Of a stretch of DNA of 64,000 bases, positions 52,593 to 60,554 are shown piece by piece; the first letter of the stretch is position 1; every line of letters begins with the position of its first letter. The translations under genes were made by a program, and so were the position numbers. The stretch comes from SFDP01 sp051891855 (GTDB taxonomy: Bacteria > Bacillota > Clostridia > Lachnospirales > Lachnospiraceae), in contig JBJFFP010000080.1 in NCBI GenBank assembly GCA_051891855.1, positions 14,231 through 78,230 of the forward strand. Reading direction: 5' to 3'. Under the pieces are notes generated by a model that worked only from the letters and a program-made list of their open reading frames with translations, did no database searches and was not told the origin of the DNA.

Positions 52593-53417
52593 ATGTTAAC
52601 ATTAACAGAAAATCTGGATTATCTGGCATTTCTGCTGACCATTATGGCAACTGCCTGTATAGCCTTATACCTTTGGCTGAAAATCAAATGGCTGCCCGTT
52701 GCAGGTACGGTACTTACTGCCTGTGCAACTGTAGTAATGCTGATTACTGTGATTATGAGAATGCAGAAAACCGGAAGTCTGCCGGTAAACAGTGTATATG
52801 AATTTATCCTGTTTTTCTGCCTGGTCATGCTGGCTTTCAGTCTGTTCTGGCTGTTAAAGGTAAAGGTATACGGATTGAGTGCTTTTACCTTGTTGGTTAC
52901 CTTTATTCTGTTGGGAATAAGCTTTGGTCTGTCTGACAGTGCTACTCCTTTAATGCCTGCCCTGCAGAGTAACTGGAGGGTGGCTCATGTTTTCACGGCA
53001 ATTATTTCCTATAGTGCTTTTGCCATTGCTTTCGGTTTGGGAATCTGCTATCTGTGTACCATTCCTGCCAAAGCACCTGAAGGCGGGTTGCCGCAGGAGA
53101 AGATTGAACGTGGAGAATTTTTGGAAAAATTGATGTATAACTCAGTGGTAGTGGGATTCGTATTCCTCACCCTGTTAATCGTTACCGGTTCTATTTGGGC
53201 TGAGGATGCATGGGGCTCCTGGTGGAGCTGGGATCCGAAGGAGACCTGGGCACTGATAACCTGGATTATTTACGCGGTATATCTTCATTTACATCCGAAG
53301 AAGGAATGGAGAGGGCGTAAAGGTTGCTTTTTATCTGTTATTGGCTTTGCTTGTGTATTATTCACCCTGCTTGGTGTATCATTCTTCATGGGTGGATTAC
53401 ACAGCTATGGAGTATAA
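52593..53417 (+). CDS. ccsA: Cytochrome c biogenesis protein CcsA/ResC
   Basis: 274 residues from ATG 52593, one base after the ccsB stop and behind AAAGGAG. About eight membrane helices. The heme-binding tryptophan-rich WWD motif is intact: WGSWWSWDPKETWALITW. Conserved flanking histidines appear in WRVAHVFTAIISYSAFAIAFG and HLHPKKEW. It presents heme to apocytochromes at the outer face. The frame open from 52554 lies within ccsB and is not used. Confidence 0.95.
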   Translation: MLTLTENLDYLAFLLTIMATACIALYLWLKIKWLPVAGTVLTACATVVMLITVIMRMQKTGSLPVNSVYEFILFFCLVMLAFSLFWLLKVKVYGLSAFTLLVTFILLGISFGLSDSATPLMPALQSNWRVAHVFTAIISYSAFAIAFGLGICYLCTIPAKAPEGGLPQEKIERGEFLEKLMYNSVVVGFVFLTLLIVTGSIWAEDAWGSWWSWDPKETWALITWIIYAVYLHLHPKKEWRGRKGCFLSVIGFACVLFTLLGVSFFMGGLHSYGV

Positions 53418-53470
53418 TTTTTGTAAAATTTTCTACTTTTCTATGAAATCTTGCTGAGAAAGTATATTTA

Positions 53471-53498
53471 TTGATTGAAGAAGAAAAAGTGGTAAAAT
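53471..53498 (+). promoter_or_regulatory. Candidate sigma-A promoter of fixCX
   Basis: TTGATT (53471-53476), 16 bases, TAAAAT (53493-53498), 34 bases before fixC. The 114-base gap after ccsA is consistent with separate transcription. Confidence 0.5.
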
Positions 53499-53531
53499 GG
53501 TATTTATAATGTATAAGGAGGATTTAAGTCA

Positions 53532-54827
53532 ATGAGTAGTGAAGAAAGATTTGACGTCATCGTCGTGGGTGCCGGTCTGGCAGGTAATACTGCGGCTTAT
53601 CTCATGGCTCAGGCCGGTCTGGAGGTACTGGTAATTGAGCGTGCCGAGACTATCGGTGGTAAGAACGTAACTGGTGGTAGAATGTACAGCCACAGCCTGG
53701 AGAAGATTTTTCCGGATTTTGCTAAGGAAGCGCCTGTGGAGCGTAAAATTACCAAAGAAAGAATTTCTTTCCTGACGGGAGACAGTTCTACTACAGTTGA
53801 ATATGCAGCTGATAAGCTGGGAGAACAGGGAAAGGCTACATATTCTATTTGCCGAGGACACTTTGATCCCTGGTTGGCAGGTAAGGCTGAAGAAGCCGGT
53901 GCGATGTATGTTACCGGTATTCGCGTAGATGAAGTTTTGGTTAAGGATGGCAAGGTCTGCGGTGTTATTGCCGGTGGCGAAGAAATGGAAGCAGATGTAG
54001 TTCTTCTTGCTGATGGTGTTAACTCCCTCTTGGCACAGCAGCTGGGGATGAAAAAAGAGTTGGATCCTCATCAGGTTGCCGTTGGTGTTAAAGAGATCAT
54101 TAAACTAGGTGAAGAAAAAATTAATGACCGCTTTGGTGCAGCTTCCAATGAAGAAGGTACGGCATGGCTGTTTGCCGGTGATGTCTGCGGAGGCAACGTA
54201 GGCGGTGGATTTATTTATACAAATAAGGACAGCCTTTCGGTAGGTATTGTAACAACGATTTCGGATATCGGACGTATAGATTTAGCACCTCGTGATATGC
54301 TGGAACGGTTGAAAGCACATCCTACTGTTGCACCCTTGATTAAAGGCGGAGAGACCATTGAATATGCGGCTCATCTGGTTACAGAGGGTGGATATGATAT
54401 GATCCCTACACTATATAGAGATAATGTGTTGGTTGCCGGAGATGCAGCAGCATTGGTTATGAACCTGGGATTCACCATCCGTGGTATGGATTTGGTTATT
54501 GAATCCGGTCGTCTTGCAGCAGAAACGATTATTGCTGCGAAACAGAAGGGTGACTATAGTGCAGCTACCTTATCACAGTATAAAACGGCATTGGATAACA
54601 GCTTTGTAATGAAGGATATGAAGCACTTTAGCAAGATGCCGAAGTTTATTGAGAATCATCGTATTCATGGACAGTATCCTGCGATGATCGATGAAATCAT
54701 GTCTGAGCTTTTCATTATGTATGGTCAAGAGCCTGTGAAATTTAAGAAGAAGGCAATGAAGGCAGTAAAGAAGGTTGGAATGATGAACCTGTTAAAAGAT
54801 GGAATGAATGGAATGGGGGCGATGTAA
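53532..54827 (+). CDS. fixC: FixC-type FAD flavoprotein (ETF:quinone oxidoreductase family)
   Basis: 431 residues after AAGGAGG. The dinucleotide fold FDVIVVGAGLAGNTAAYLMAQAGLEVLVIERAETIGGKNVTGG binds FAD. VVLLADGVNSLLAQQLGMK and LVAGDAAALVMNLGFTIRGMDLVIESGRLAAETI complete the FixC/ETF-QO pattern. These enzymes accept electrons from ETF and pass them to quinone, with FixX supplying the iron-sulfur centre. fixX follows with a one-base gap. EtfA and EtfB are encoded 4 kb away on the other strand, in place of fixAB. No membrane helix is obvious; attachment would be peripheral. Confidence 0.93.
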   Translation: MSSEERFDVIVVGAGLAGNTAAYLMAQAGLEVLVIERAETIGGKNVTGGRMYSHSLEKIFPDFAKEAPVERKITKERISFLTGDSSTTVEYAADKLGEQGKATYSICRGHFDPWLAGKAEEAGAMYVTGIRVDEVLVKDGKVCGVIAGGEEMEADVVLLADGVNSLLAQQLGMKKELDPHQVAVGVKEIIKLGEEKINDRFGAASNEEGTAWLFAGDVCGGNVGGGFIYTNKDSLSVGIVTTISDIGRIDLAPRDMLERLKAHPTVAPLIKGGETIEYAAHLVTEGGYDMIPTLYRDNVLVAGDAAALVMNLGFTIRGMDLVIESGRLAAETIIAAKQKGDYSAATLSQYKTALDNSFVMKDMKHFSKMPKFIENHRIHGQYPAMIDEIMSELFIMYGQEPVKFKKKAMKAVKKVGMMNLLKDGMNGMGAM

Positions 54828-54828
54828 T

Positions 54829-55110
54829 ATGGCAATGTCAATTGATGATAAGTTAGGTTTAAACCGTTTCCATGCGGATAAAAGCTATCCTCATATCACG
54901 GTTAATCAGAATTTTACAGATGTAAAGGAAATTGAACGAGTTGTAATGGCCTGTCCGGCAAAGCTTTACAGCTATAATGATGGCAAAATCGGATTTAACC
55001 ATGAAGGATGTCTGGAGTGTGGAACCTGTCGTGTGCTTAGCGGCGGCAAGGTGGTTGAGAGCTGGAACCATCCTCAAGGAGGAATGGGAGTAGAATTCCG
55101 CCACGGTTAA
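54829..55110 (+). CDS. fixX: FixX-type ferredoxin-like protein
   Basis: 93 residues from ATG 54829, one base after the fixC stop. Four cysteines for a [4Fe-4S] cluster are C42 (in MACPAKLY), C61, C64 and C67 (in HEGCLECGTCRVL). The ending GVEFRHG is typical of FixX. It serves as the electron-transfer partner of FixC, equivalent to the iron-sulfur domain of mitochondrial ETF-QO. No second cluster. Confidence 0.94.
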   Translation: MAMSIDDKLGLNRFHADKSYPHITVNQNFTDVKEIERVVMACPAKLYSYNDGKIGFNHEGCLECGTCRVLSGGKVVESWNHPQGGMGVEFRHG

Positions 55111-55141
55111 AATCAGCTGAAGAAGATATAAAAATTAATCA

Positions 55142-55163
55142 GGGAGGGGTAATTGCCCCTCCT
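55142..55163 (+). terminator. Hairpin after fixX
   Basis: GGGAGGGG (55142-55149) pairs with the CCCCTCC segment around TAATTG. No adjacent T run, so it may be a weak terminator or a 3' stabiliser. Confidence 0.5.
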
Positions 55164-55233
55164 ATGATGTTAGCTGCTTATATAATTTTTCTTTACTAAA
55201 CGAAAATCTGGATATAAATCAGGAGATAATACT

Positions 55234-56232
55234 ATGTTTTTTAATGCCCTTCCCGGATTAAAGGAGGAATTAAAGCATGTTTCAGATGAAATGGAGAGAT
55301 TAATTCCTTCTGCATGGAATCAGGGAGCAGTTGGTGAAATTATCGAGTCTGTACTGGCAGGAAGGGGAAAAGGATATCGTCCCAGTCTTCTTTTGTTGAT
55401 GGGAAGAATGGGGCCTGAATATCCCCGCTGTAGTACAAGACTTTATCGTCTTGGTGCGTTGATTGAATTTGTCCATATGGCATCTTTGATACATGATGAT
55501 ATTATTGATGATTCTCTTTTGAGACGGGGTAATCCTACAATTCAGGCACGTTTCGGGAAGGAAACAGCAGTATTTACCGGTGATTTGATCCTGGGCCAGG
55601 TGATGTCTGTTTTGTTAAAGGATAACTTAAGGGAAGCCGGAGTTTTAATTGCCGGGACGATACAGGACATGTGTAGGGGAGAGATAACACAGGCTGACTG
55701 TCGCTATAAAGCTGATGTTACCAGGGATGAATATTATGAAAATATCTATGGTAAGACTGCCTCCATGTTTGTCACTGCCTGCAAAATCGGAGGTATGGAA
55801 AGTGGCTGCTGTACAGAAACGGTTCATATCATGGGAGAAATAGGACTGCATCTGGGTTATCTCTTTCAGATTCGCGACGATTTACTTGATTTTCTTCCGA
55901 AAAATGAAGAGGATGGAAAGCCTGTGCGTATGGATTTCAGAGAAGGGATACTAACCCTTCCCGTAGTTTTTTGCTTATCCAATCAAGAGTACAGGGCAGA
56001 GCTTGAGCAGTTAATTGGTTTAGCTAAGCTTGGAAATATTGGAAATAAAGAGCTTGATCGCTTGGATGAAATTATTATTGAGGCAGGTGGATTTAAGGCT
56101 GCCATTGAGACAGCTGAGGGGCATAGGAAGAGAATTGAGGAGCTGCTGGATACTCTTCCTTCCGTGAAAGTAGCAAAAAGTCTGGGGCATCTGATTTCCT
56201 TACTTTCTTTGCCTGAAATACAGACAGGTTAA
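55234..56232 (+). CDS. Long-chain trans-polyprenyl diphosphate synthase
   Basis: 332 residues, all-helical prenyltransferase. First aspartate motif: EFVHMASLIHDDIIDDSLLRRG. Second: LGYLFQIRDDLLDFL. GKGYRPSLLLLMGRMG is the substrate lysine-arginine block. The residue five positions before the first aspartate is alanine, as in hepta- and octaprenyl synthases, so a long chain is expected. Such chains serve as quinone tails. The adjacent FixCX and quinol-peroxidase-like genes make a quinone role likely, but no quinone-head genes lie in the window. AGGAGATAATACT precedes the ATG. Confidence 0.9.
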   Translation: MFFNALPGLKEELKHVSDEMERLIPSAWNQGAVGEIIESVLAGRGKGYRPSLLLLMGRMGPEYPRCSTRLYRLGALIEFVHMASLIHDDIIDDSLLRRGNPTIQARFGKETAVFTGDLILGQVMSVLLKDNLREAGVLIAGTIQDMCRGEITQADCRYKADVTRDEYYENIYGKTASMFVTACKIGGMESGCCTETVHIMGEIGLHLGYLFQIRDDLLDFLPKNEEDGKPVRMDFREGILTLPVVFCLSNQEYRAELEQLIGLAKLGNIGNKELDRLDEIIIEAGGFKAAIETAEGHRKRIEELLDTLPSVKVAKSLGHLISLLSLPEIQTG

Positions 56233-56258
56233 AATTATTTTAGGGGAGAGAAGAATTA

Positions 56259-56576
56259 ATGAATTGGTATGGTATAGTTATTGGGGTATGTTCTTTTCTG
56301 ATTATTGGAATTTTCCACCCAATTGTTATAAAATGTGAATATTATTTTTCAAAAGGAATATGGCCCCTCTTTATGGTAGGCGGAATCATTTCTTTTGTCA
56401 TATCACTGATAGTGGATAATTTTCTGGCTTCAGCCCTGTTGGGTTCTCTGGGATGTTCTTTCTTCTGGAGTATAGGAGAGCTGAAGGAACAGGAAGAACG
56501 TGTGGAAAAGGGATGGTTTCCTCGCAATCCTAAGAGAACCTATTCTTTTGATCAAAAAGAAGAAGAAAAGAAATAA
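56259..56576 (+). CDS. DUF4491 family small membrane protein
   Basis: 105 residues with three hydrophobic segments (YGIVIGVCSFLIIGIFHPIVI, WPLFMVGGIISFVISLIV and LASALLGSLGCSFFWSI) and a charged tail (KEQEERVEKGWFPRNPKRTYSF). The pattern GIFHPIVIKCEYYF and SIGELKEQEERVxKGWFPxNPKR matches DUF4491. No function is known. It follows the polyprenyl synthase by 26 bases with its own GGGGAGAG site, so co-transcription is likely. Confidence 0.82.
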   Translation: MNWYGIVIGVCSFLIIGIFHPIVIKCEYYFSKGIWPLFMVGGIISFVISLIVDNFLASALLGSLGCSFFWSIGELKEQEERVEKGWFPRNPKRTYSFDQKEEEKK

Positions 56577-56585
56577 ATGTAATAA

Positions 56586-56617
56586 AAAAGACCTCGGATC
56601 TTGCACCGAGGTCTTTT
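56586..56617. terminator. Bidirectional terminator between the two arms of the redox cluster
   Basis: AAAAGACCTCGG (56586-56597) pairs with CCGAGGTCTTTT (56606-56617), with A and T runs on both sides. It ends transcription from the DUF4491 side and from the acyl-CoA dehydrogenase side. Confidence 0.95.
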
Positions 56618-56628
56618 GTTGGATGTAA

Positions 56629-57771
56629 TTATTTAACTCCCATCCATCCGGAGATAACCATCTTCTGAACTTCACTGGTTCCTTCATAAATTTCGGTGAT
56701 TTTAGCATCACGCATAAATCTTTCAAAAGGATATTCACGAGTAAATCCATAACCACCAACTAACTGAAGACAACGACGGGTAACATCGCTGGCTACTTCG
56801 GAGGCTTTTAATTTACCCATAGCAGCTAAGTGGCTGTAAGGCTCATGATCCTGCTTAGCCTGAGCTGCACGATAGATTAACAGACGAGCTGCATCAACTT
56901 CGGTCTGCATAGCAGCTAACTCAAACTGAGTATTCTGGAACTGGCTGATACGTTTGCCGAACTGTGTACGCTCTTTAACGTACTTAACACATTCATCAAT
57001 AGCACCCTGAGCGATACCAAGAGCCTGAGCACCAATACCGATACGTCCGCCATCAAGAGTAGTCATAGCAACTTTGAAGCCCTTGTTTAATTCACCAAGC
57101 AAATTCTCCTTGGGAACAATACAATCTTCCATAACTAATTCACAGGTAGATGAACCACGGATACCCATCTTCTTCTCGTGTGCTCCAACACTGAAGCCAG
57201 GGAAATCTCTCTCAACAATGAATGCAGAGATACCTTTGGTTCCTAAGGACTTGTCAGTCATTGCAAAAATAACAAATACATTAGCATAGCCTGCATTGGT
57301 AATGAAGATCTTAGAACCGTTTAATACCCAATGATCCCCTTTGTCTACAGCAACTGTCTTCTGTCCAGCAGCGTCAGTACCTGCACCGGGCTCGGTAAGA
57401 CCAAAAGATCCCAACCATTCACCACTTGCTAATTTGGTGAGATATTTCTTTTTCTGTTCTTCTGTACCATATTCAGCAATAGGCCAAGTACAAAGAGAAG
57501 AGTGAGCAGATACAAGTACGGAAGTAGTAGCACAGTATTTAGCTAATTCTTCACAAACCGCAATGTAGGTAAGATAAGACATACCTGCTCCATTGTACTC
57601 TTCAGGATAGATAATCCCCATCATCCCCATATCGGCAAGAGAGTGCCAGGTTTCCTCAGGAAAACGTTCATTTTCATCAACTTCTGCAGCGATAGGAGCT
57701 ACTTCGTTGATGGCAAAGTCTTTGAGCATGTCAATTACAGACTGCTCGTCTTCATTGAATTTGAAATTCAT
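56629..57771 (-). CDS. Acyl-CoA dehydrogenase (short-chain type)
   Basis: 380 residues from ATG 57771, preceded by GGAGAAAGG; the open frame to 57846 has no start signal. FAD-dependent alpha,beta-dehydrogenation of acyl-CoA. Blocks are GMMGIIYPEEYNGAGMSYL, GSFGLTEPGAGTDAAG, WVLNGSKIFITNAGYANVFV and GGRIGIGAQALGIAQGA. The C-terminal ITEIYEGTSEVQKMVISG holds the catalytic glutamate. Length and motifs fit butyryl-CoA dehydrogenase. The gene order etfB-etfA-acd differs from the usual thl-crt-hbd-bcd-etfBA set, so this may be a separate enzyme. The exact chain length is not determined. Confidence 0.93.
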   Translation of the reverse strand: MNFKFNEDEQSVIDMLKDFAINEVAPIAAEVDENERFPEETWHSLADMGMMGIIYPEEYNGAGMSYLTYIAVCEELAKYCATTSVLVSAHSSLCTWPIAEYGTEEQKKKYLTKLASGEWLGSFGLTEPGAGTDAAGQKTVAVDKGDHWVLNGSKIFITNAGYANVFVIFAMTDKSLGTKGISAFIVERDFPGFSVGAHEKKMGIRGSSTCELVMEDCIVPKENLLGELNKGFKVAMTTLDGGRIGIGAQALGIAQGAIDECVKYVKERTQFGKRISQFQNTQFELAAMQTEVDAARLLIYRAAQAKQDHEPYSHLAAMGKLKASEVASDVTRRCLQLVGGYGFTREYPFERFMRDAKITEIYEGTSEVQKMVISGWMGVK

Positions 57772-57807
57772 ACCTTTCTCCTTTTCTTTGTAAATTATTT
57801 TATTTGC

Positions 57808-57839
57808 TATCTCCCGACTGTAAAACCAATCGGGAGATA
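57808..57839 (-). other. Hairpin between etfA and the acyl-CoA dehydrogenase gene
   Basis: TATCTCCCGA (57808-57817) and TCGGGAGATA (57830-57839) are exact complements around a 12-base loop. It lies in the 90-base gap between two genes of one leftward operon and lacks a T run, so it is probably an mRNA stability or partial-termination element. Confidence 0.6.
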
Positions 57840-57861
57840 ATACCATAAGAAATTAAACCGA

Positions 57862-58863
57862 TTAGCCGCGAGCTTTCTTAATCTCTTCCAATAATACGGG
57901 AAGTACATCAAAGAGGTTGCCAACAACACCATAGTCTGCTCTGTCAAAAATAGGAGCTTCGGGGTCTTTGTTTACGGCAACGACACAATCAGCACCGCTA
58001 ATACCGGCAAGATGCTGAATGGCACCGGAGATACCGCAAGCTATGTATAATTTAGGAGCAACAGTCTTACCGGTCTGCCCAACCTGATGTGCATGAGGAA
58101 TCCATCCTGCATCAACAGCCGCACGGGAAGCACCTACAGTAGCACCCAGCTCTTTTGCAAGAGCACGTATGGTCTCAAAGCCTTCTGCGCTTCCTACACC
58201 ACGTCCGCCGGAAACGATAATCTCTGCACCTTCAAGGTCAACCTTCTCAGCGCCCATTTCATTGATGATTTCAAGAACCTGGGTACGAATCTGATCAGCA
58301 GATACATGAATGTCTTCGCGAATTACTTCTGCGTTACCGCCAACAGGATTCTTCTTGAATACACCGGGGCGAATAGTACCGATTTCGGGACGGTGGTCAG
58401 GACAGATAATGGTAGCCATCAGATTACCGCCAAATGCAGGACGAGTCCAAAGGATAATATCCTTTTCCTCACTGTAATCCAAAGAGGTACAGTCTGCAGT
58501 CAAACCGGTATTTAAACGGCAGCTTACACGGGGTCCAAGATCACGACCGTTATTGGTAGAACCAATCATCATACTCTTAGGACCATATTTCTCAACTAAT
58601 GCAACTAAAGCATTACTATAAGCATCAGTAGTATATTTAGCATATTCTTCGCCTTCTACAACGATTACCTGATCAGCGCCATGCTCGGATGCAGCATCAA
58701 TGGCAGAAGCCACATTATTACCGATAATGACAGCTACAAGCTTTCCACCTTGCTTTCCGGCCAGCGTTTTACCGGGGTTAAGCAATTCAAGGCCCACATT
58801 TTTCGCGGAGCCATCTTCATTAGTCTCAATAAATACCCAAAGGTCTTTGGTCTTTGCTTCCAT
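57862..58863 (-). CDS. etfA: Electron transfer flavoprotein subunit alpha
   Basis: 333 residues. The C-terminal FAD-binding domain is unmistakable: VSGGRGVGSAEGFETIRALA, GATVGASRAAVDAGWIPHAHQVGQTGKTV and LYIACGISGAIQHLAGISGADCVVAVNKDPEAPIF. It forms a heterodimer with EtfB, encoded just upstream with an 18-base gap. Receives electrons from the acyl-CoA dehydrogenase and hands them to an acceptor, possibly FixCX. Confidence 0.97.
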   Translation of the reverse strand: MEAKTKDLWVFIETNEDGSAKNVGLELLNPGKTLAGKQGGKLVAVIIGNNVASAIDAASEHGADQVIVVEGEEYAKYTTDAYSNALVALVEKYGPKSMMIGSTNNGRDLGPRVSCRLNTGLTADCTSLDYSEEKDIILWTRPAFGGNLMATIICPDHRPEIGTIRPGVFKKNPVGGNAEVIREDIHVSADQIRTQVLEIINEMGAEKVDLEGAEIIVSGGRGVGSAEGFETIRALAKELGATVGASRAAVDAGWIPHAHQVGQTGKTVAPKLYIACGISGAIQHLAGISGADCVVAVNKDPEAPIFDRADYGVVGNLFDVLPVLLEEIKKARG

Positions 58864-58881
58864 TGTTATTCCTCCCTTTCC

Positions 58882-59685
58882 TTACATGATACCTGCAGCA
58901 TTGAGCATGGAAAACAGCTTCTTGGCAGAATCTTCAGCAGTTTCTTCTTCAATCTTCACACCGCCGCTTTTCTTGGGAGGTACAAAGCTCTTGAATACCT
59001 TAGTGGGAGAACCGTTAAGGCCCGCACGGGTAAGGTCAATAGAAGGAAGCTCAGCTTCGCTGAACACAGGAATCTCAGCACGATTGGCTGCTAACTTACG
59101 CTTAATACTGGGATAGCGGGGCTCGTAGCCGGGCTGGGTAAAGGTAACCAGACAAGGTAATTTAATTCCAACAACTTCAAATCCATCGTCAGTCATTTTC
59201 TTAACCTTTAATCCGTCACCATCAACTTCGGTCTCAACACCGTTGGTAACCTGAGGCAAACCAAGATGCTCTGCAATTTCAGGACCTACCTGAGCGGTAT
59301 CACCATCGATAGCCTGTTTTCCACAGAAGATAGCATCAAACTTACCTTCAGCCTCTTCAACCTTAGCAATAGCCTGGCTGATGATATAGCTGGTCGCAAG
59401 AGTGTCAGAACCGCCAAAAGGACGGCCGGAAACCAAATAAGCCTTATCAGCAGCAATTGCCAGACATTCCTTAAGAGCATTTACTGCCTGGGCAGGTCCC
59501 ATGGAAAGAACCACGATCTTAGTATCGGGATCCTTATCCTTAATACGGGCAGCAGCTTCAAGCGCGTAGCCGTCATAAGGATTTACGATACTGGGAACAC
59601 CGTCACGGATAAGGGTGTTTTTTACCGGATCAATCTTAATTTCAGTAGTATCCGGTACTTGTTTGACACAGACGAGAATATTCAT
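58882..59685 (-). CDS. etfB: Electron transfer flavoprotein subunit beta
   Basis: 267 residues, typical. MNILVCVKQVPDTTEIKID opens the family; IVNPYDGYALEAAARIK, DAIFCGKQAIDGDTAQVGPEIAEHLGLPQVTN and LPCLVTFTQPGYEPRYPSIKRKLAA are standard blocks. First gene of the leftward etfB-etfA-acd operon, with an AGGAGGAAAACAAT site. Whether this ETF is of the electron-bifurcating kind cannot be decided from motifs I can read. Confidence 0.97.
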   Translation of the reverse strand: MNILVCVKQVPDTTEIKIDPVKNTLIRDGVPSIVNPYDGYALEAAARIKDKDPDTKIVVLSMGPAQAVNALKECLAIAADKAYLVSGRPFGGSDTLATSYIISQAIAKVEEAEGKFDAIFCGKQAIDGDTAQVGPEIAEHLGLPQVTNGVETEVDGDGLKVKKMTDDGFEVVGIKLPCLVTFTQPGYEPRYPSIKRKLAANRAEIPVFSEAELPSIDLTRAGLNGSPTKVFKSFVPPKKSGGVKIEEETAEDSAKKLFSMLNAAGIM

Positions 59686-59756
59686 ATTGTTTTCCTCCTC
59701 TAATATAATTTTTTGCTTGATATCTCGCTATTGACTTTGAATTGCGTCTGTGTCCA

Positions 59757-59785
59757 ATTTTACCATTTATTTGTAGAAAAGGCAA
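59757..59785 (-). promoter_or_regulatory. Sigma-A promoter of etfB-etfA-acd
   Basis: On the reverse strand TTGCCT (59785-59780), 17 bases, TAAAAT (59762-59757), about 70 bases before etfB. Confidence 0.7.
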
Positions 59786-59870
59786 GATAAAATGAAGAAA
59801 ATAATAATAAAAATAGTAATTAATCCTAAAATAAATAGTATTCGATACCTAAGCGGCATTAATACTGTTG

Positions 59871-59900
59871 TGTATAATTACTCTATTTTTCCACATACTA
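59871..59900 (+). promoter_or_regulatory. Candidate forespore (sigma-G/F) promoter of spoVT
   Basis: TGTATA (59871-59876), 17 bases, CATACTA (59894-59900). The -10 element equals the sigma-G consensus and the -35 is close to TGAATA. SpoVT is forespore-expressed under sigma-G in B. subtilis, which agrees. Confidence 0.55.
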
Positions 59901-59964
59901 ACTCCACAAGAAAGATATAGAAAAAGCAACATTACCAATAGAGAATAGTGGAGGAAAAGAAAAG

Positions 59965-60510
59965 ATGCGAGCAACAGGAATTGTGAGAAGAATAGATGAT
60001 CTGGGAAGGGTGGTTATTCCTAAGGAAATCAGAAGGACAATGCGTATACGGGAGTCAGAGTCTTTAGAAATATATACCGGAAAAGAGGGAGAGATTATTC
60101 TGAAAAAATATTCACCCATCAATGAGCTTGCGGATTTTTCCAAGCAATATGCGGAAAGCTTAAGTCAGGTTTCCGGGAGAATTACTCTGGTGGCAGACAG
60201 AGACCAGTTCATTGCGGCAGCGGGAGGAAGTAAAGGAATCTTGGGAAAATCAATCAGTAAAGAGCTGGAGGATAAAATGGAAAAGCGGGAATGCTTTACG
60301 GCCGCCAAGGGGGACAGAGGATTCATTGCGATTTCGGAAAGCGGCTCAGAGGAATACGCTTATCAGGCAATCTGCCCTATCTTAAGTGAAGGAGATGTAA
60401 TAGGGGCTGTAGTTTTGTTGGAGCAGGAAGTAAAAAAGAAGATGAATGAAAGTGATTTGAAGCTGATTCAGGCTGCCGCAGGATTTTTGGGAAAACAGAT
60501 GGAGCAATAA
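59965..60510 (+). CDS. spoVT: Stage V sporulation protein T (AbrB family)
   Basis: 181 residues. N-terminal swapped-hairpin DNA-binding domain MRATGIVRRIDDLGRVVIPKEIRRTMRIRESESLEIY. C-terminal GAF-like domain (about 55-180, ADFSKQYAESLSQVSGRITLVAD ... AICPILSEGDVIGAVVLLEQE). Regulates forespore genes. Its presence with SpoVG indicates a spore-former. In B. subtilis it follows mfd directly; here 12 kb of redox and other genes lie between. Confidence 0.97.
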   Translation: MRATGIVRRIDDLGRVVIPKEIRRTMRIRESESLEIYTGKEGEIILKKYSPINELADFSKQYAESLSQVSGRITLVADRDQFIAAAGGSKGILGKSISKELEDKMEKRECFTAAKGDRGFIAISESGSEEYAYQAICPILSEGDVIGAVVLLEQEVKKKMNESDLKLIQAAAGFLGKQMEQ

Positions 60511-60516
60511 GAAAGA

Positions 60517-60547
60517 AGCCGATGCAGACAGACTGTATCGGCTTTTT
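60517..60547. terminator. Terminator between spoVT and the hemolysin III gene
   Basis: AGCCGATGCAG pairs with CTGTATCGGCT (one wobble) around ACAGA, followed by TTTTT. It lies between two converging genes and can serve both. Confidence 0.9.
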
Positions 60548-60554
60548 ATGAGTT

